Shown here: positions 29,256 through 38,029 of the stretch, piece after piece
Layout of the letters: each line of letters starts with the position of its first letter
Numbering within the stretch: the first letter of the stretch is position 1
Assembly: GCF_022968135.1 (NCBI RefSeq)
Contig: NZ_JALJRA010000008.1
Coordinates: 1-64,000 of the forward strand
Reading direction: 5' to 3'
DNA: 64,000 nucleotides
From: Pseudorhizobium tarimense
GTDB taxonomy: Bacteria > Pseudomonadota > Alphaproteobacteria > Rhizobiales > Rhizobiaceae
The notes under the pieces: generated by a model
What the model was told of the DNA's origin: nothing
The model's input: only the letters and a program-made list of their open reading frames with translations
Databases searched by the model: none
Program-made: the position numbers and the translations under genes

Positions 29256-30487
29256 CACAGCAACGACAGCTGTTCCGGCTTCGGCTCGAACATTGCGCGC
29301 AGATCGGGTCGGTCGACGAGACGGTGCGGCGTCCAGCCCTCCGCCGTGATGAAGGGCTGCACCTTCTTCAGGGACACACCAATCCGCTTCAGGTCGCCCA
29401 GCCGCAGCCGCGAGAACCGCCGCGCGGAAAGGATTCCCTTCACCGTCTTCGTGCCCAGCCCCGGCACCCGCAGCAGCATTTCCCGGTCGGCCCGGTTGAC
29501 ATCCACCGGAAACCGATCGCGATGTCCGAGCGCCCAGGCAAGCTTCGGGTCGAGATCCAAGTCGAGCATACCGTCTGCCCGCGCCGAGGTGATTTCTCCG
29601 ATATCGAAACCATAGAAGCGGTAGAGCCAATCCGCCTGGTAGAGCCGGTGTTCCCGCATCAGCGGCGGCTTGATCAGCGGCAGGTTCTTCGAGGAATCTG
29701 GAATAGGACTGAAGGCGGAATAGTAGACGCGTTTCAAGCCATAGCTGCCGTAGAGCCGGGCGCTCGTGCCGAGAATGGTCGCATCGTTGGCGCCGTCCGC
29801 CCCGACGATCATCTGCGTGCTCTGGCCGGCGGGCGCAAACCGCCGCCTCCGCTTTGTTTGTAGCGTCGCCTCGCTCATCTCCTCGATCTTTAGGCGAAGC
29901 GCTCCCATGGAGCGGCGAATGCCCTCCGGATGCTTTTCCGGCGCATAACGGGTGATGCCGGCATCAGTCGGCAGCTCGATGTTGAGCGACAGCCGGTCTG
30001 CATAAAGACCAGCTTCCTCAATCAGATGCGGAGAGGCCTCAGGAATGGATTTGAGGTGAATATAGCCCCGAAAGTTGTGGGTGGTTCTCAGCTCGCGCGC
30101 AATTCGTACCATCTCCTCCATCGTGTGGTCGGAGGAGCGGATGATACCCGAGGAGAGGAACAGGCCTTCGATATAATTGCGGCGATAGAACTCCAGCGTC
30201 AGCCAGATCACCTCTTCCACCGAAAACCGCGCCCGCTCGACATTGCTGGAGGAGCGATTGATGCAATAGGCGCAGTCATAGATGCAGAAGTTTGTCAGCA
30301 GGATCTTGAGAAGCGAGATACACCGCCCGTCCGGAGCATAGGCATGGCAGATGCCGGATCCCTCCGTCGACCCAAGCCCGCCTGACTTTTCCGACGAGCG
30401 ACGAACGGTTCCACTTGAGGCGCAGGAGGCATCATACTTCGCTGCATCGGAGAGAATGGCCAGTCGGTCTTTGAGGCTTTTCTTCAT
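29255..30487 (-). CDS. putative DNA modification/repair radical SAM protein
   Basis: A 411-residue radical SAM enzyme of the group always found with UdgX (TIGR03916-like). The [4Fe-4S] site is C68-X3-C72-X2-C75 (FCIYDCAYC). The C-terminus carries a helix-hairpin-helix DNA-binding unit (LLRVPGLGTKTVKGILSARR). The reaction is unknown; context says it acts on damaged or modified DNA. I choose the ATG at 30487 rather than the TTG at 30523 because the promoter and LexA box lie between them. No ribosome site precedes this ATG, so the mRNA may be leaderless. First gene of a two-gene operon with UdgX. Confidence 0.9.
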   Translation of the reverse strand: MKKSLKDRLAILSDAAKYDASCASSGTVRRSSEKSGGLGSTEGSGICHAYAPDGRCISLLKILLTNFCIYDCAYCINRSSSNVERARFSVEEVIWLTLEFYRRNYIEGLFLSSGIIRSSDHTMEEMVRIARELRTTHNFRGYIHLKSIPEASPHLIEEAGLYADRLSLNIELPTDAGITRYAPEKHPEGIRRSMGALRLKIEEMSEATLQTKRRRRFAPAGQSTQMIVGADGANDATILGTSARLYGSYGLKRVYYSAFSPIPDSSKNLPLIKPPLMREHRLYQADWLYRFYGFDIGEITSARADGMLDLDLDPKLAWALGHRDRFPVDVNRADREMLLRVPGLGTKTVKGILSARRFSRLRLGDLKRIGVSLKKVQPFITAEGWTPHRLVDRPDLRAMFEPKPEQLSLL

Positions 30488-30492
30488 TAGAC

Positions 30493-30507
30493 GTTCACTA
30501 AATGTTC
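30493..30507. promoter_or_regulatory. LexA (SOS) box upstream of the radical-SAM/UdgX operon
   Basis: GTTCACTAAATGTTC is an exact match to the alphaproteobacterial LexA site GTTC-N7-GTTC. On the gene's strand it lies between a TTGACG -35 element (30518-30523) and the likely -10 region, ending 6 bases before the start codon at 30487. Binding here would block transcription, so the operon should be induced by DNA damage. Confidence 0.8.
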
Positions 30508-30517
30508 TTAGTGTCGT

Positions 30518-30523
30518 CGTCAA
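30518..30523 (-). promoter_or_regulatory. -35 element of the radical-SAM/UdgX operon
   Basis: TTGACG on the minus strand, within the conserved CTTGAC form of alphaproteobacterial promoters. A spacing of about 17 bases places the -10 near 30495-30500, inside the LexA box, and the transcript start close to the ATG. Confidence 0.45.
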
Positions 30524-30717
30524 GCCATCCTTCGGCTAAGGAGACTGCCTCTTGAAACCACGCGCCACCGCTCCATCTCGAAAACGCTGGAAAAGACGAG
30601 CATGGATCTGCTATAGTTCCAGAAAATTTGAGGTATGGATGGTTCCGAAGTTTTACTCCGGAGCCTGTTTCTTTTTGTGGTCGCGGCTAGCGCGGCCGCA
30701 ACGTGAAGGACAAGAAT

Positions 30718-31194
30718 ATGGTCGATAAGGTACCAATGACGCAGAACGGCTTTACCCAGCTGCAGGAGGAGCTGCGCTGGCGCCAGCAGGAGGAGCGTCC
30801 CCGCATCATCGAGGCGATCGCCGAGGCGCGCGCCCATGGCGACCTTTCAGAAAATGCCGAATACCACGCGGCCAAGGAAGCGCAGAGCCATAACGAGGGC
30901 CGCATTACTGAGCTCGAGGATCTGATCGCGCGCGCCGAAGTCATCGACCTGTCTAAAATGTCGGGCGACAAGATCAAGTTCGGCGCAACCGTCAAGCTCG
31001 TCGACGAAGACACTGAGGAAGAAAAGACCTACCAGATCGTCGGCGACCAAGAAGCCGACGTGAAAGCGGGCCGCATCTCCGTCTCTTCGCCCATCGCCCG
31101 CGCGATGATCGGCAAGGAGGTCGGCGATTCAATTGAGGTGAACGCGCCCGGTGGCTCCAAGGGCTACGAGATTCTCTCCGTTTCCTGGGGCTGA
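30718..31194 (+). CDS. transcription elongation factor GreA
   Basis: A 158-residue protein that enters the RNA polymerase secondary channel and promotes cleavage of backtracked RNA. The N-terminal coiled coil spans ~1-75 with the acidic tip in [12 protein letters not shown] (the Asp and Glu of DLSENAEY are catalytic), followed by the C-terminal FKBP-like domain ending in YEILSVSWG. The ATG at 30718 has AAGGA upstream. It is followed after 8 bases by the lpsB-type gene, as in Sinorhizobium, so the two may be co-transcribed. Confidence 0.97.
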   Translation: MVDKVPMTQNGFTQLQEELRWRQQEERPRIIEAIAEARAHGDLSENAEYHAAKEAQSHNEGRITELEDLIARAEVIDLSKMSGDKIKFGATVKLVDEDTEEEKTYQIVGDQEADVKAGRISVSSPIARAMIGKEVGDSIEVNAPGGSKGYEILSVSWG

Positions 31195-31202
31195 TCGGCC
31201 CT

Positions 31203-32267
31203 TTGGCTTCCCTTCGCCACATCACCGTCATTGCGCCACACTTTAAGCGGCGGCTTTCCGGCGTGACCTCGACCGTGGTCCAGCTTGTGCCGGAACAGCA
31301 GCGGCTGGGGCTTGGGATCGTCACGCTCGGACCCGGTCTGCCGGATCACCTGCCGAAGATGCGCTGGAGCGACCTGCCATCCCTCTGGCGCCGGCCGGAC
31401 GGCTACCGGTGGAGGGTTTGGCATGCGCGCCGGAACAACGAGATGCTCTTTGGCCTTCTGCTGAAGACCGTTTTGCGCATGCCGCTGAAGCTGCTCTTTA
31501 CCTCCGCGGCCCAGCGCCATCACAGCGGCTACACCAAGTGGCTGCTGCGGCGGATGGACGCCGTGGTGGCAACCAGTGCACGCTCGGGCTCGTTCCTTGA
31601 GGTGGCGCACACGGTGATCCGTCACGGGGTGGATCTCTCCGTCTTCCGCCCGCCTCAGAGTCATGAGGATACCATTGCCGCAACCGGCCTGCCGGGCAAG
31701 TATCTCATAGGATGCTTTGGTCGGGTGCGACACCAGAAGGGAACCGACCTTTTCGTCAGGGCGATGATCGAATTGCTGCCGCACCACCCAGACTGGACCG
31801 CCATCATCTGCGGCCGCGCAACAGCCGAGCACCAGCGCTTCGCCGACGACCTGAAGCAGTCCGTCGAGCAGGCCGGCCTTTCAGACCGTATCCGCTTCCT
31901 GGGCGAAGTCGATGACATCAAGCCCTGGTACCGGCGCCTCACCCTCTACGTCGCCCCCTCCCGCAACGAAGGCTTCGGCCTGACCCCGCTCGAAGCAATG
32001 GCATCGCAGACTGCGGTGGTGGCCAGCGACACGGGGGCGTATGCGGAGATGATCGTGCCGGGCGAGACGGGTGCAGTGGTGCCGGCGGGGGAGTATGAGT
32101 TGCTGAGGGATGCGATCGGGGAGTATCTCGGAGATCCGCACCTGCCAGGCGAGCACGGGCGGAGAGGTCTTGATTTCGTCAGGGCCAATTTTGCTCTTTA
32201 CGGCGAGGCTGAGGCACTCGTGAGGGTTTACGGTGCCCTAATCAGGAACTACCCCACAGACAAGTAA
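31203..32267 (+). CDS. LPS-core glycosyltransferase, LpsB/LpcC type (GT4)
   Basis: A 354-residue GT-B glycosyltransferase of family 4, probably the mannosyltransferase that adds sugar to the inner core of lipopolysaccharide. It opens with the donor-binding strand LRHITVIAPHFKRRLSGVTST, the form typical of rhizobial LpsB. The C-terminal nucleotide-sugar site reads SRNEGFGLTPLEAMASQTAVV with the E-X7-E pair. The best start is a TTG at 31203; ATG codons lie too far inside. It is immediately downstream of greA, as in S. meliloti, supporting the name. It would act on the cytoplasmic face of the inner membrane. Confidence 0.88.
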   Translation: MASLRHITVIAPHFKRRLSGVTSTVVQLVPEQQRLGLGIVTLGPGLPDHLPKMRWSDLPSLWRRPDGYRWRVWHARRNNEMLFGLLLKTVLRMPLKLLFTSAAQRHHSGYTKWLLRRMDAVVATSARSGSFLEVAHTVIRHGVDLSVFRPPQSHEDTIAATGLPGKYLIGCFGRVRHQKGTDLFVRAMIELLPHHPDWTAIICGRATAEHQRFADDLKQSVEQAGLSDRIRFLGEVDDIKPWYRRLTLYVAPSRNEGFGLTPLEAMASQTAVVASDTGAYAEMIVPGETGAVVPAGEYELLRDAIGEYLGDPHLPGEHGRRGLDFVRANFALYGEAEALVRVYGALIRNYPTDK

Positions 32268-32309
32268 AGAAAAACTTGCAACCACTCCTCTCTGCTGTCA
32301 TCGCGTCTC

Positions 32310-33107
32310 ATGGCTTCTTCGAACTCCCCTGACCCCGTCAACGTCATCTGCATGAAATGGGGAACCCTGTACGGCCCCGAGTACGTGAACAACCTGTTCT
32401 ATGGCGTTCGCCGACACCTGCGCCGTGCCCACCGCTTCGTCTGCTTCACAGACGACGCCGGGGGGCTGGACACACGCATCCAGGTGGAGCCGTTGCCGTA
32501 CATGCAGATGCGGCAGGGGGAAACCGACCTGCGATGGAGAAAACTGTCTGTTCTCGCGTCCGACCTGGCCGACCTCAGCGGACCCACACTCTTCCTGGAC
32601 CTTGATCTGGTCGTCATTGATCAACTGGATCCTTTCTTTGACCTCGACGGGAGGTTCTACATCATCCGGGACGACGATCTTTTTCGTGCCAAGCCGCTGA
32701 GGAAGCTGAACCACTCCAGAGACCGCTTCTTGTCAATGGTCGGAAATAGCTCCGTCTTTCGCTTTGAGTTCGGACACCACGCAGACCTCCTTGAAGACTA
32801 CTTGGCTGATCCGGAGAGAGCGGCGCAGGAATTCGAGCATGAACAGCAGTTTCTAAGCGATCGTATCTGCAAGGCCGGAGAGCTTCGGTATTGGCCGGCG
32901 GAATGGTGCGTCAGCTTCAAGAACGCATGTGTGCCGCGTTATCTAAAGAGCTTCTTTGCGGATCCGAAGCCGCCGGTGGGCGCGCGGGTCGTCGTCTTCG
33001 CGGCCAATCCCAAGATGAGCGAAGTCTTGGCTGGGGGCGGCCAGAAATGGTACCGCCGGATCGGAGATGTTGGATGGCTGCGCCAAGCTTGGACAACATT
33101 GTCGTAA
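32310..33107 (+). CDS. putative GT-A type glycosyltransferase
   Basis: A 265-residue cytoplasmic protein with features of a GT-A glycosyltransferase: MKWGTLYGPEYVNNLFYGVRRHL at the start, then LFLDLDLVVIDQLDPFF near residues 93-109, where the DLD is a probable metal-binding DXD motif. The family is often found in LPS or surface-glycan clusters. Acceptor and donor are unknown. It starts 42 bp after the lpsB-type gene on the same strand. In S. meliloti this position holds lpsE/lpsD/lpsC, so it probably decorates the variable part of the core. Confidence 0.72.
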   Translation: MASSNSPDPVNVICMKWGTLYGPEYVNNLFYGVRRHLRRAHRFVCFTDDAGGLDTRIQVEPLPYMQMRQGETDLRWRKLSVLASDLADLSGPTLFLDLDLVVIDQLDPFFDLDGRFYIIRDDDLFRAKPLRKLNHSRDRFLSMVGNSSVFRFEFGHHADLLEDYLADPERAAQEFEHEQQFLSDRICKAGELRYWPAEWCVSFKNACVPRYLKSFFADPKPPVGARVVVFAANPKMSEVLAGGGQKWYRRIGDVGWLRQAWTTLS

Positions 33108-33148
33108 AGTGTTGAACGGCAACGGACGCTACAGGGGCACAGAACAGA

Positions 33149-33883
33149 ATGCCTAGAAAAAAGACGCGCTTCGAGAGCTTCTTCTCCTTTACGCGACATC
33201 AGCGCCGGTGGGGCGGTCTTAAGCACTCGGATCTGCCTGATGACCTTGAATCTCTGAAGTCTAGGCTGATCCAAACCGACTCCAGAACGCCCGAGTTGGG
33301 CCAGATCAAGTCACTCGACAAGCACATGGAGAACCTGCGCATCCAGTTCTCCGGACAACCGGAGCTCCTTTTCCATCATGCGAAACTAATTGTCTTGGTC
33401 CGCCGCGAGTTCGCGACGCGACAAAACTATCAACGGTTCAGGGCGCTATGGGAGCAGGAAGGAGCCTTTCTTCGCACGAGATCCGATCTGCGATGGCTTA
33501 TCTCAGCCGCAGATACATTCGCGGATCACGACGAAGATCCGCTGACCCGGGCGATCGCCATGATGACGTCCCTCTTGGTCAATACCGTCAAAGTCAACGA
33601 GACGGACCGCTTCATCCATGGCCGCGAGACCGCAACAGTTCTTGGCGAGCGAATCGAACGGATCAACAACGGCTATCGCGCGCTCTTCGACGGCATCACC
33701 TTCATCAACGTCGGCATCGATGACACGCTTCGCAACATGCGGTGGAGGCTAGAGCCCTACTTCCGCCACGGCCCGGCAGGCGAGATCGCCGCAGAGGTAT
33801 TTGCTCGCCTTCAAGAGCATGATACCGCCTACAGCCGGTTGCGTGCACTTCAACACCGAGAAAGAAACAAATGGTGGGACTGA
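33149..33883 (+). CDS. hypothetical protein in the LPS locus (244 aa)
   Basis: I do not recognise this protein. It is hydrophilic, rich in Arg, Glu and Leu, with no signal peptide or membrane helix, and has mostly helical segments (ERIERINNGYRALFDGITF). It starts 41 bp after the putative glycosyltransferase gene and lies in the interval between lpsB and lrp where surface-polysaccharide genes vary among strains. A role in glycan assembly or modification is inferred only from position. It ends 21 bp before the convergent lrp-type gene. Confidence 0.6.
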   Translation: MPRKKTRFESFFSFTRHQRRWGGLKHSDLPDDLESLKSRLIQTDSRTPELGQIKSLDKHMENLRIQFSGQPELLFHHAKLIVLVRREFATRQNYQRFRALWEQEGAFLRTRSDLRWLISAADTFADHDEDPLTRAIAMMTSLLVNTVKVNETDRFIHGRETATVLGERIERINNGYRALFDGITFINVGIDDTLRNMRWRLEPYFRHGPAGEIAAEVFARLQEHDTAYSRLRALQHRERNKWWD

Positions 33884-33904
33884 CTGTCCAAGTTCGGCGT
33901 CAGA

Positions 33905-34372
33905 TCAAACCTCGACCAGCCCCAGCCGCTTCACCTGCCGGATTGTCAACATTGTCCGTACGGTGTCAACATGCTCATCGGCGGTCAGCACCTCGATGAC
34001 GAAGTTCTGGAACACGCTGAGGTTCTCGGCGGCGCAGCGTAGCAGGAAGTCGCTGTCGCCGGAGACCATCCAGGCCTCTCTCACGATCGGCCAGTTGGCG
34101 ACGCGTCCGGCGAAAGACTTAAGGTCCGCGTCTGCCTGACGCTTCAGCCCCACCATGCAAAAGGCAACGAGGTCGAAGCCGAGTTTAGGGCCGTTGAGGA
34201 GCGCGTGATAGCCCTCGATGATGCCGGCCTCCTCCAGTTTTCGCACGCGGCGAAGGCAGGGCGGGGCCGAGATGCCAACGCGCTCGGCAAGCTCCACGTT
34301 GGTCATGCGGCCGTCCCGCTGCAGCTCGCGCAGGATCTTGATATCTATGGCGTCCAGATCGGCGCGGAACAC
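33905..34372 (-). CDS. Lrp/AsnC family transcriptional regulator
   Basis: A 155-residue regulator. The N-terminal helix-turn-helix covers ~8-60 (LRELQRDGRMTNVELAERVGISAPPCLRRVRKLEEAGII), followed by the RAM ligand-binding/oligomerisation domain (SGDSDFLLRCAAENLSVFQNFV). A GTG at 34372 is the start, after AAAGGGAAA. Such proteins sense amino acids and form octamers. It diverges from lpsL over a 290-bp region. The order lpsB-...-lrp is the same as in S. meliloti. Confidence 0.92.
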   Translation of the reverse strand: MFRADLDAIDIKILRELQRDGRMTNVELAERVGISAPPCLRRVRKLEEAGIIEGYHALLNGPKLGFDLVAFCMVGLKRQADADLKSFAGRVANWPIVREAWMVSGDSDFLLRCAAENLSVFQNFVIEVLTADEHVDTVRTMLTIRQVKRLGLVEV

Positions 34373-34663
34373 AGTATTTCCCTTTGAATGGCTTGAAGCC
34401 TTTAGGACAAATTGCAGAGAAAGGGAATTGGTCTGCTGCAGGTTTCATCAGGTGAAATGCCCGCTTGGCGAGAAGCATCAAGCCAATGATCGACACCAAC
34501 GCTCGCCCGCACCCAGTCGGTTCAAACCGGGTAAAGGTTTGCTGAGTCCCCACCAATGGGCGCCTTGCCGTTCGTTCTTGACTTCGTGCCGCTTTCTCCC
34601 GAAGAGGTCTGCCGGAAACGACGCAAGCCGGGCAGGCATCGCTTCCCGTGGAAGGAGACATAC

Positions 34664-35680
34664 GTGCGCTTTCTGATTACCGGGAGCTCTGGTTTTATCG
34701 GCTTTCACCTTGCCAAGCGGTTGATCGACGACGGTCACCTGGTGGTCGGTATCGACGGGATGACAGACTACTACGACGTAAATCTAAAGCGCCGCCGAAC
34801 TGCGATACTCAAGACGTCGAACGGATACCGCCATCACGAGTGCATGCTCGAAGACAAGAATGGCTTGGCGGAGGCGGCGCAGGACTGCAACCCGGACGTC
34901 ATTGTGCATCTCGCTGGCCAGGCTGGCGTCCGCTACAGCTTGGAGCACCCGGAAACCTACATTTCGTCCAACCTTGTCGGCACATTCAATCTGCTAGAGG
35001 TTGCCAGGGAATGGAAGCCGAAGCATCTGCTGATCGCCTCTTCCAGTTCGATCTATGGCGCAAATACGGAGATGCCCTTTTCGGAGGCGCACAAGTCTGA
35101 TCTGCCGCTGACCTTGTACGCCGCCACCAAGAAGGCGATGGAGGAAATATCACACGCCTATGCGCACCTATGGAAACTGCCCACCACGTGTTTTCGCTTC
35201 TTCACGGTCTACGGCCCGTGGGGACGGCCGGACATGGCCTTGTTCAAGTTCGTCAGAGCGATCGAGCGCGGCGAGCCGATCGAGGTCTACGGCGAAGGCC
35301 GGATGAGGCGAGACTTCACTTATGTGGACGACCTTGTGGAAAGCATTGTTCGCTTGGTCGATGCGGTCCCGGGCGAGCTACCTCTGGAGGCCGAAGGAGT
35401 AGCCGACTCTCTATCCCCGGTGGCGCCTTGGCGGGTGGTGAACATCGGCGGGGGGCAGCCCGTCGGTCTGCTTCCCTTCATTGAAACCATCGAAGGCTGT
35501 CTGGACAAGCCGGCCCTAAAGCAGATGCTTCCGATGCAAAAGGGAGACGTGGAATCGACGTTCGCTGATCCATCGCTCCTCAAAGCACTCACCGGCTACG
35601 CACCCGACACTAGCATACAAGTCGGAGTGCGTAACTTCGTAAAATGGTACCGCACCTACTGCGAGCGGCACCCGAACTAG
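34664..35680 (+). CDS. NAD-dependent epimerase, UDP-glucuronate 4-epimerase type (LpsL-like)
   Basis: A 338-residue short-chain epimerase/dehydratase of the UDP-glucuronate 4-epimerase group, giving UDP-galacturonate for lipopolysaccharide. The Rossmann motif GSSGFIG is at residues 7-13; the YAATKKAME catalytic YXXXK follows a Ser-rich [23 protein letters not shown] is typical of this subgroup. The start is a GTG at 34664 with AAGGAG nine bases upstream; the frame continues to 34556 without a better start. It belongs with the LPS genes but is divergent from lrp. Name lpsL is by similarity. Confidence 0.88.
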   Translation: MRFLITGSSGFIGFHLAKRLIDDGHLVVGIDGMTDYYDVNLKRRRTAILKTSNGYRHHECMLEDKNGLAEAAQDCNPDVIVHLAGQAGVRYSLEHPETYISSNLVGTFNLLEVAREWKPKHLLIASSSSIYGANTEMPFSEAHKSDLPLTLYAATKKAMEEISHAYAHLWKLPTTCFRFFTVYGPWGRPDMALFKFVRAIERGEPIEVYGEGRMRRDFTYVDDLVESIVRLVDAVPGELPLEAEGVADSLSPVAPWRVVNIGGGQPVGLLPFIETIEGCLDKPALKQMLPMQKGDVESTFADPSLLKALTGYAPDTSIQVGVRNFVKWYRTYCERHPN

Positions 35681-35862
35681 CGTGCAATGGCGATTACGAC
35701 GCCCGCGCACGGCAAAAACCAACTGTTCTGTTATTAACGCAGGGCTGGCCTTGATGTAGCGCATGCTTCCCTCTTAAATGCCGCGACAAAAGCGGTGGAT
35801 GGCGTTTGGTGTTCCTATATGAGGAGCAGATCGCGCCAAGTCGCTTGCTGAAAGGAAAGGCC

Positions 35863-36837
35863 ATGTCTGCCCGTCACACTGAAGTTCTGATCATCGGCTC
35901 CGGCCCCGCCGGCTATACGGCCGCCATCTATGCCGCGCGCGCCATGCTGAAGCCGGTTCTGATTGCCGGCATGGAACAGGGTGGCCAGTTGATGATCACC
36001 ACGGATGTCGAGAATTATCCAGGCTTTGCCGATCCGATCCAGGGTCCTTGGCTGATGGAGCAGATGCTCAACCAGGCGATCCACGTCGGCACCGAAATCG
36101 TCAATGATCTTGTGACCGAGGTGGAGCTTTCCCGCCGCCCCTTCACCATCCGCACCGATTCCGGAACAGTGTGGACAGCAGATACGCTGATCATCGCCAC
36201 AGGCGCCAAGGCAAAGTGGCTGGGGATCGAGAGCGAGCAGCACTTCCAAGGCTTCGGCGTTTCCGCCTGCGCCACCTGCGATGGCTTCTTCTACCGCAAC
36301 AAGGACGTCATTGTTGTTGGCGGCGGCAATTCGGCCGTGGAAGAGGCCCTCTACCTCTCCAACATCGCCAAGACCGTCACTGTCGTGCACCGGCGCGACA
36401 GCTTCCGGTCGGAAAAGATCCTCGCCGAGCGGCTTTTCCAGCGCCCGAACGTCCAGGTGCTGTGGAACACTGAGATTGCCGAAATCACGGGCGAGCCGGC
36501 CAAGCCGCCGATGCCGCCGTCCGTCAATGGTGTGCGCCTGCGCGATACCCGCACCGGCACCATCAGCGACAAGACGATTGACGGCGTATTCGTTGCGATC
36601 GGCCATGCGCCGGCCACGGAACTCTTCAAGGACACGCTCAAGATGAAGCCGAACGGCTACCTCTGGACGGCACCGGATTCCACGGCGACCAGCATGCCCG
36701 GCGTCTTTGCCGCCGGCGACGTGACCGACGACACGTTCCGGCAGGCGATCACCGCAGCGGGCATGGGCTGCATGGCAGCGCTCGAGGCCGAACGCTACCT
36801 CGCCGGCATCCAACCCATCGTTCAAGCCGCGGAGTGA
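35863..36837 (+). CDS. thioredoxin-disulfide reductase TrxB
   Basis: A 324-residue flavoprotein that reduces thioredoxin with NADPH. The FAD motif GSGPAGYTAAIYAARA is at the N-terminus, the redox-active CATC is in SACATCDGFFY, the NADPH motif is VVGGGNSAVEEALYLS, and the C-terminal FAD-binding site ends GVFAAGDVTD. The ATG at 35863 has AAAGGAAAGG ahead. It is followed after 8 bp by the LsrB-like gene on the same strand, and co-transcription is likely, linking thiol redox status with that regulator. Confidence 0.97.
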   Translation: MSARHTEVLIIGSGPAGYTAAIYAARAMLKPVLIAGMEQGGQLMITTDVENYPGFADPIQGPWLMEQMLNQAIHVGTEIVNDLVTEVELSRRPFTIRTDSGTVWTADTLIIATGAKAKWLGIESEQHFQGFGVSACATCDGFFYRNKDVIVVGGGNSAVEEALYLSNIAKTVTVVHRRDSFRSEKILAERLFQRPNVQVLWNTEIAEITGEPAKPPMPPSVNGVRLRDTRTGTISDKTIDGVFVAIGHAPATELFKDTLKMKPNGYLWTAPDSTATSMPGVFAAGDVTDDTFRQAITAAGMGCMAALEAERYLAGIQPIVQAAE

Positions 36838-36845
36838 TCTGAAGC

Positions 36846-37748
36846 ATGGTCGTGCCTCTCGACTGGGACAAGTTGCGCATTTTTCATGCGGCAGCGGAAG
36901 CGGGTTCGTTCACCCACGCAGCCGACAAGCTGCATCTGTCCCAGTCGGCCATCAGCCGCCAGGTCAGCGCGCTGGAACAGGATGTCGGTGTCAAGCTCTT
37001 TCACCGCCACGCGCGCGGCCTCATCCTGACCGAGCAGGGTGAGCTGCTTTACCGTACGGCGCACGACGTCCTCCTGAAGCTGGAAATGGTGAAGGCGCAG
37101 CTGACGGAGACGACCGACAAGCCCTCTGGCAAGCTGCGGGTCACGACCACCGTCGGTCTTGGCCAAGGCTGGCTAACCGACAAGGTACAGGAATTCCTGC
37201 AGCTTTATCCCGACATGTCGATCCAGCTGCTGCTCGACAACGAGGAACTCGACGTCAACATGCGCCACGCGGATTGCGCGATCCGCCTGCGCCAGCCGCA
37301 GCAGTCAGATCTCATCCAGCGCAAGCTGTTTACCGTGCATATGCATGTCTATGCGGCGCCCTCCTACATCAACCGCTACGGCGAGCCGCAGACGATTGAC
37401 GACCTCGACAATCACAAGATCATCACCTTCGGCGAACCGGCACCGAATTATCTTCTTGACGTGAACTGGCTCGAAACCGCCGGACGTTCTTCTGACAATC
37501 CGCGCATCCCGCACCTGCAGATCAACAGCCAGACCTCGATCAAGCGCGCCTGCCTGCTCGGCATCGGCATCGCCGTACTCCCCGATTACATTGTCGGGCG
37601 AGATCCCGGCCTGATCCAGTTGCCGCTGTCCGCCGACATCCCCTCCTTCGACACCTATTTCTGCTATCCGGACGAGATCAAGAACGCGGCCAAGCTCAAG
37701 GTCTTCCGCGATTTCGTCGTCTCCAAGGCACGAAACTGGAACTTCTGA
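36846..37748 (+). CDS. LysR family regulator, LsrB/VtlR type
   Basis: A 300-residue LysR-type regulator with helix-turn-helix at about 8-66 (FTHAADKLHLSQSAISRQVSALE) and a periplasmic-binding-like effector domain. In Sinorhizobium LsrB responds to oxidative stress through cysteines and is needed for symbiosis; in Brucella and Agrobacterium VtlR controls the AbcR small RNAs. Three cysteines are present (144, 236, 273). It lies directly downstream of trxB and upstream of two AbcR-like RNAs, the same order as those systems. The ATG at 36846 follows 8 bp after the trxB stop. Confidence 0.9.
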   Translation: MVVPLDWDKLRIFHAAAEAGSFTHAADKLHLSQSAISRQVSALEQDVGVKLFHRHARGLILTEQGELLYRTAHDVLLKLEMVKAQLTETTDKPSGKLRVTTTVGLGQGWLTDKVQEFLQLYPDMSIQLLLDNEELDVNMRHADCAIRLRQPQQSDLIQRKLFTVHMHVYAAPSYINRYGEPQTIDDLDNHKIITFGEPAPNYLLDVNWLETAGRSSDNPRIPHLQINSQTSIKRACLLGIGIAVLPDYIVGRDPGLIQLPLSADIPSFDTYFCYPDEIKNAAKLKVFRDFVVSKARNWNF

Positions 37749-37805
37749 TTCAGTGAGAGTGTGACGGCCGAACAAGAAAGTCCTGCACGTGCCGCATGGC
37801 TCCTC

Positions 37806-37819
37806 TGCACATTTATGCA
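37806..37819. promoter_or_regulatory. palindrome just upstream of the first sRNA promoter (candidate LsrB/VtlR box)
   Basis: TGCACATTTATGCA has TGCA arms around a 6-base centre and ends one base before the -35 element (37820-37825). A LysR activator normally binds immediately upstream of -35. No identical site precedes the second sRNA. Confidence 0.4.
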
Positions 37820-37854
37820 TTGTTCGCTGCACAAAAAACCGCCATATCGCACAC

Positions 37855-37971
37855 AGCTGATGCACATGGTGGCTTTCCTCCCAGTTCCACCGCAGCAGCT
37901 GTTCCCCTCTGGAGGTTTTTTTGACCTTCACACTTATAGGGCCCCGGAGCGATCTGGCGGCCCTTTTTTTT
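37855..37971 (+). ncRNA. AbcR-like small RNA 1
   Basis: About 117 nt. The promoter is TTGTTC (37820-37825), 17-base spacer, CATATC (37843-37848); the start is estimated at 37855. The transcript contains CTCCCA, the anti-Shine-Dalgarno-type targeting motif of AbcR RNAs, and the block GCTGTTCCCCTCTGGAGGTT shared with the second copy. It ends at a terminator, AGGGCC-CCGG...CTGG-C-GGCCCT plus eight T (37938-37971). The AbcR family (SmrC15/SmrC16 in S. meliloti) binds Hfq and represses ABC-transporter mRNAs. The family call rests on motif, length, tandem arrangement and position after lsrB. Confidence 0.82.
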
Positions 37972-37982
37972 GTCCTCTATTC

Positions 37983-37992
37983 GAGATCTCGC
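37983..37992. promoter_or_regulatory. palindrome upstream of the second sRNA promoter
   Basis: CGAGATCTCG is a perfect 10-bp palindrome lying three bases before the -35 (37996-38001). It differs from the TGCA-armed palindrome in front of the first sRNA, hinting at separate control. Confidence 0.35.
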
Positions 37993-38029
37993 ACTTGCCC
38001 CCATTCGGGGGTCGCCCCATATGCCTGTT

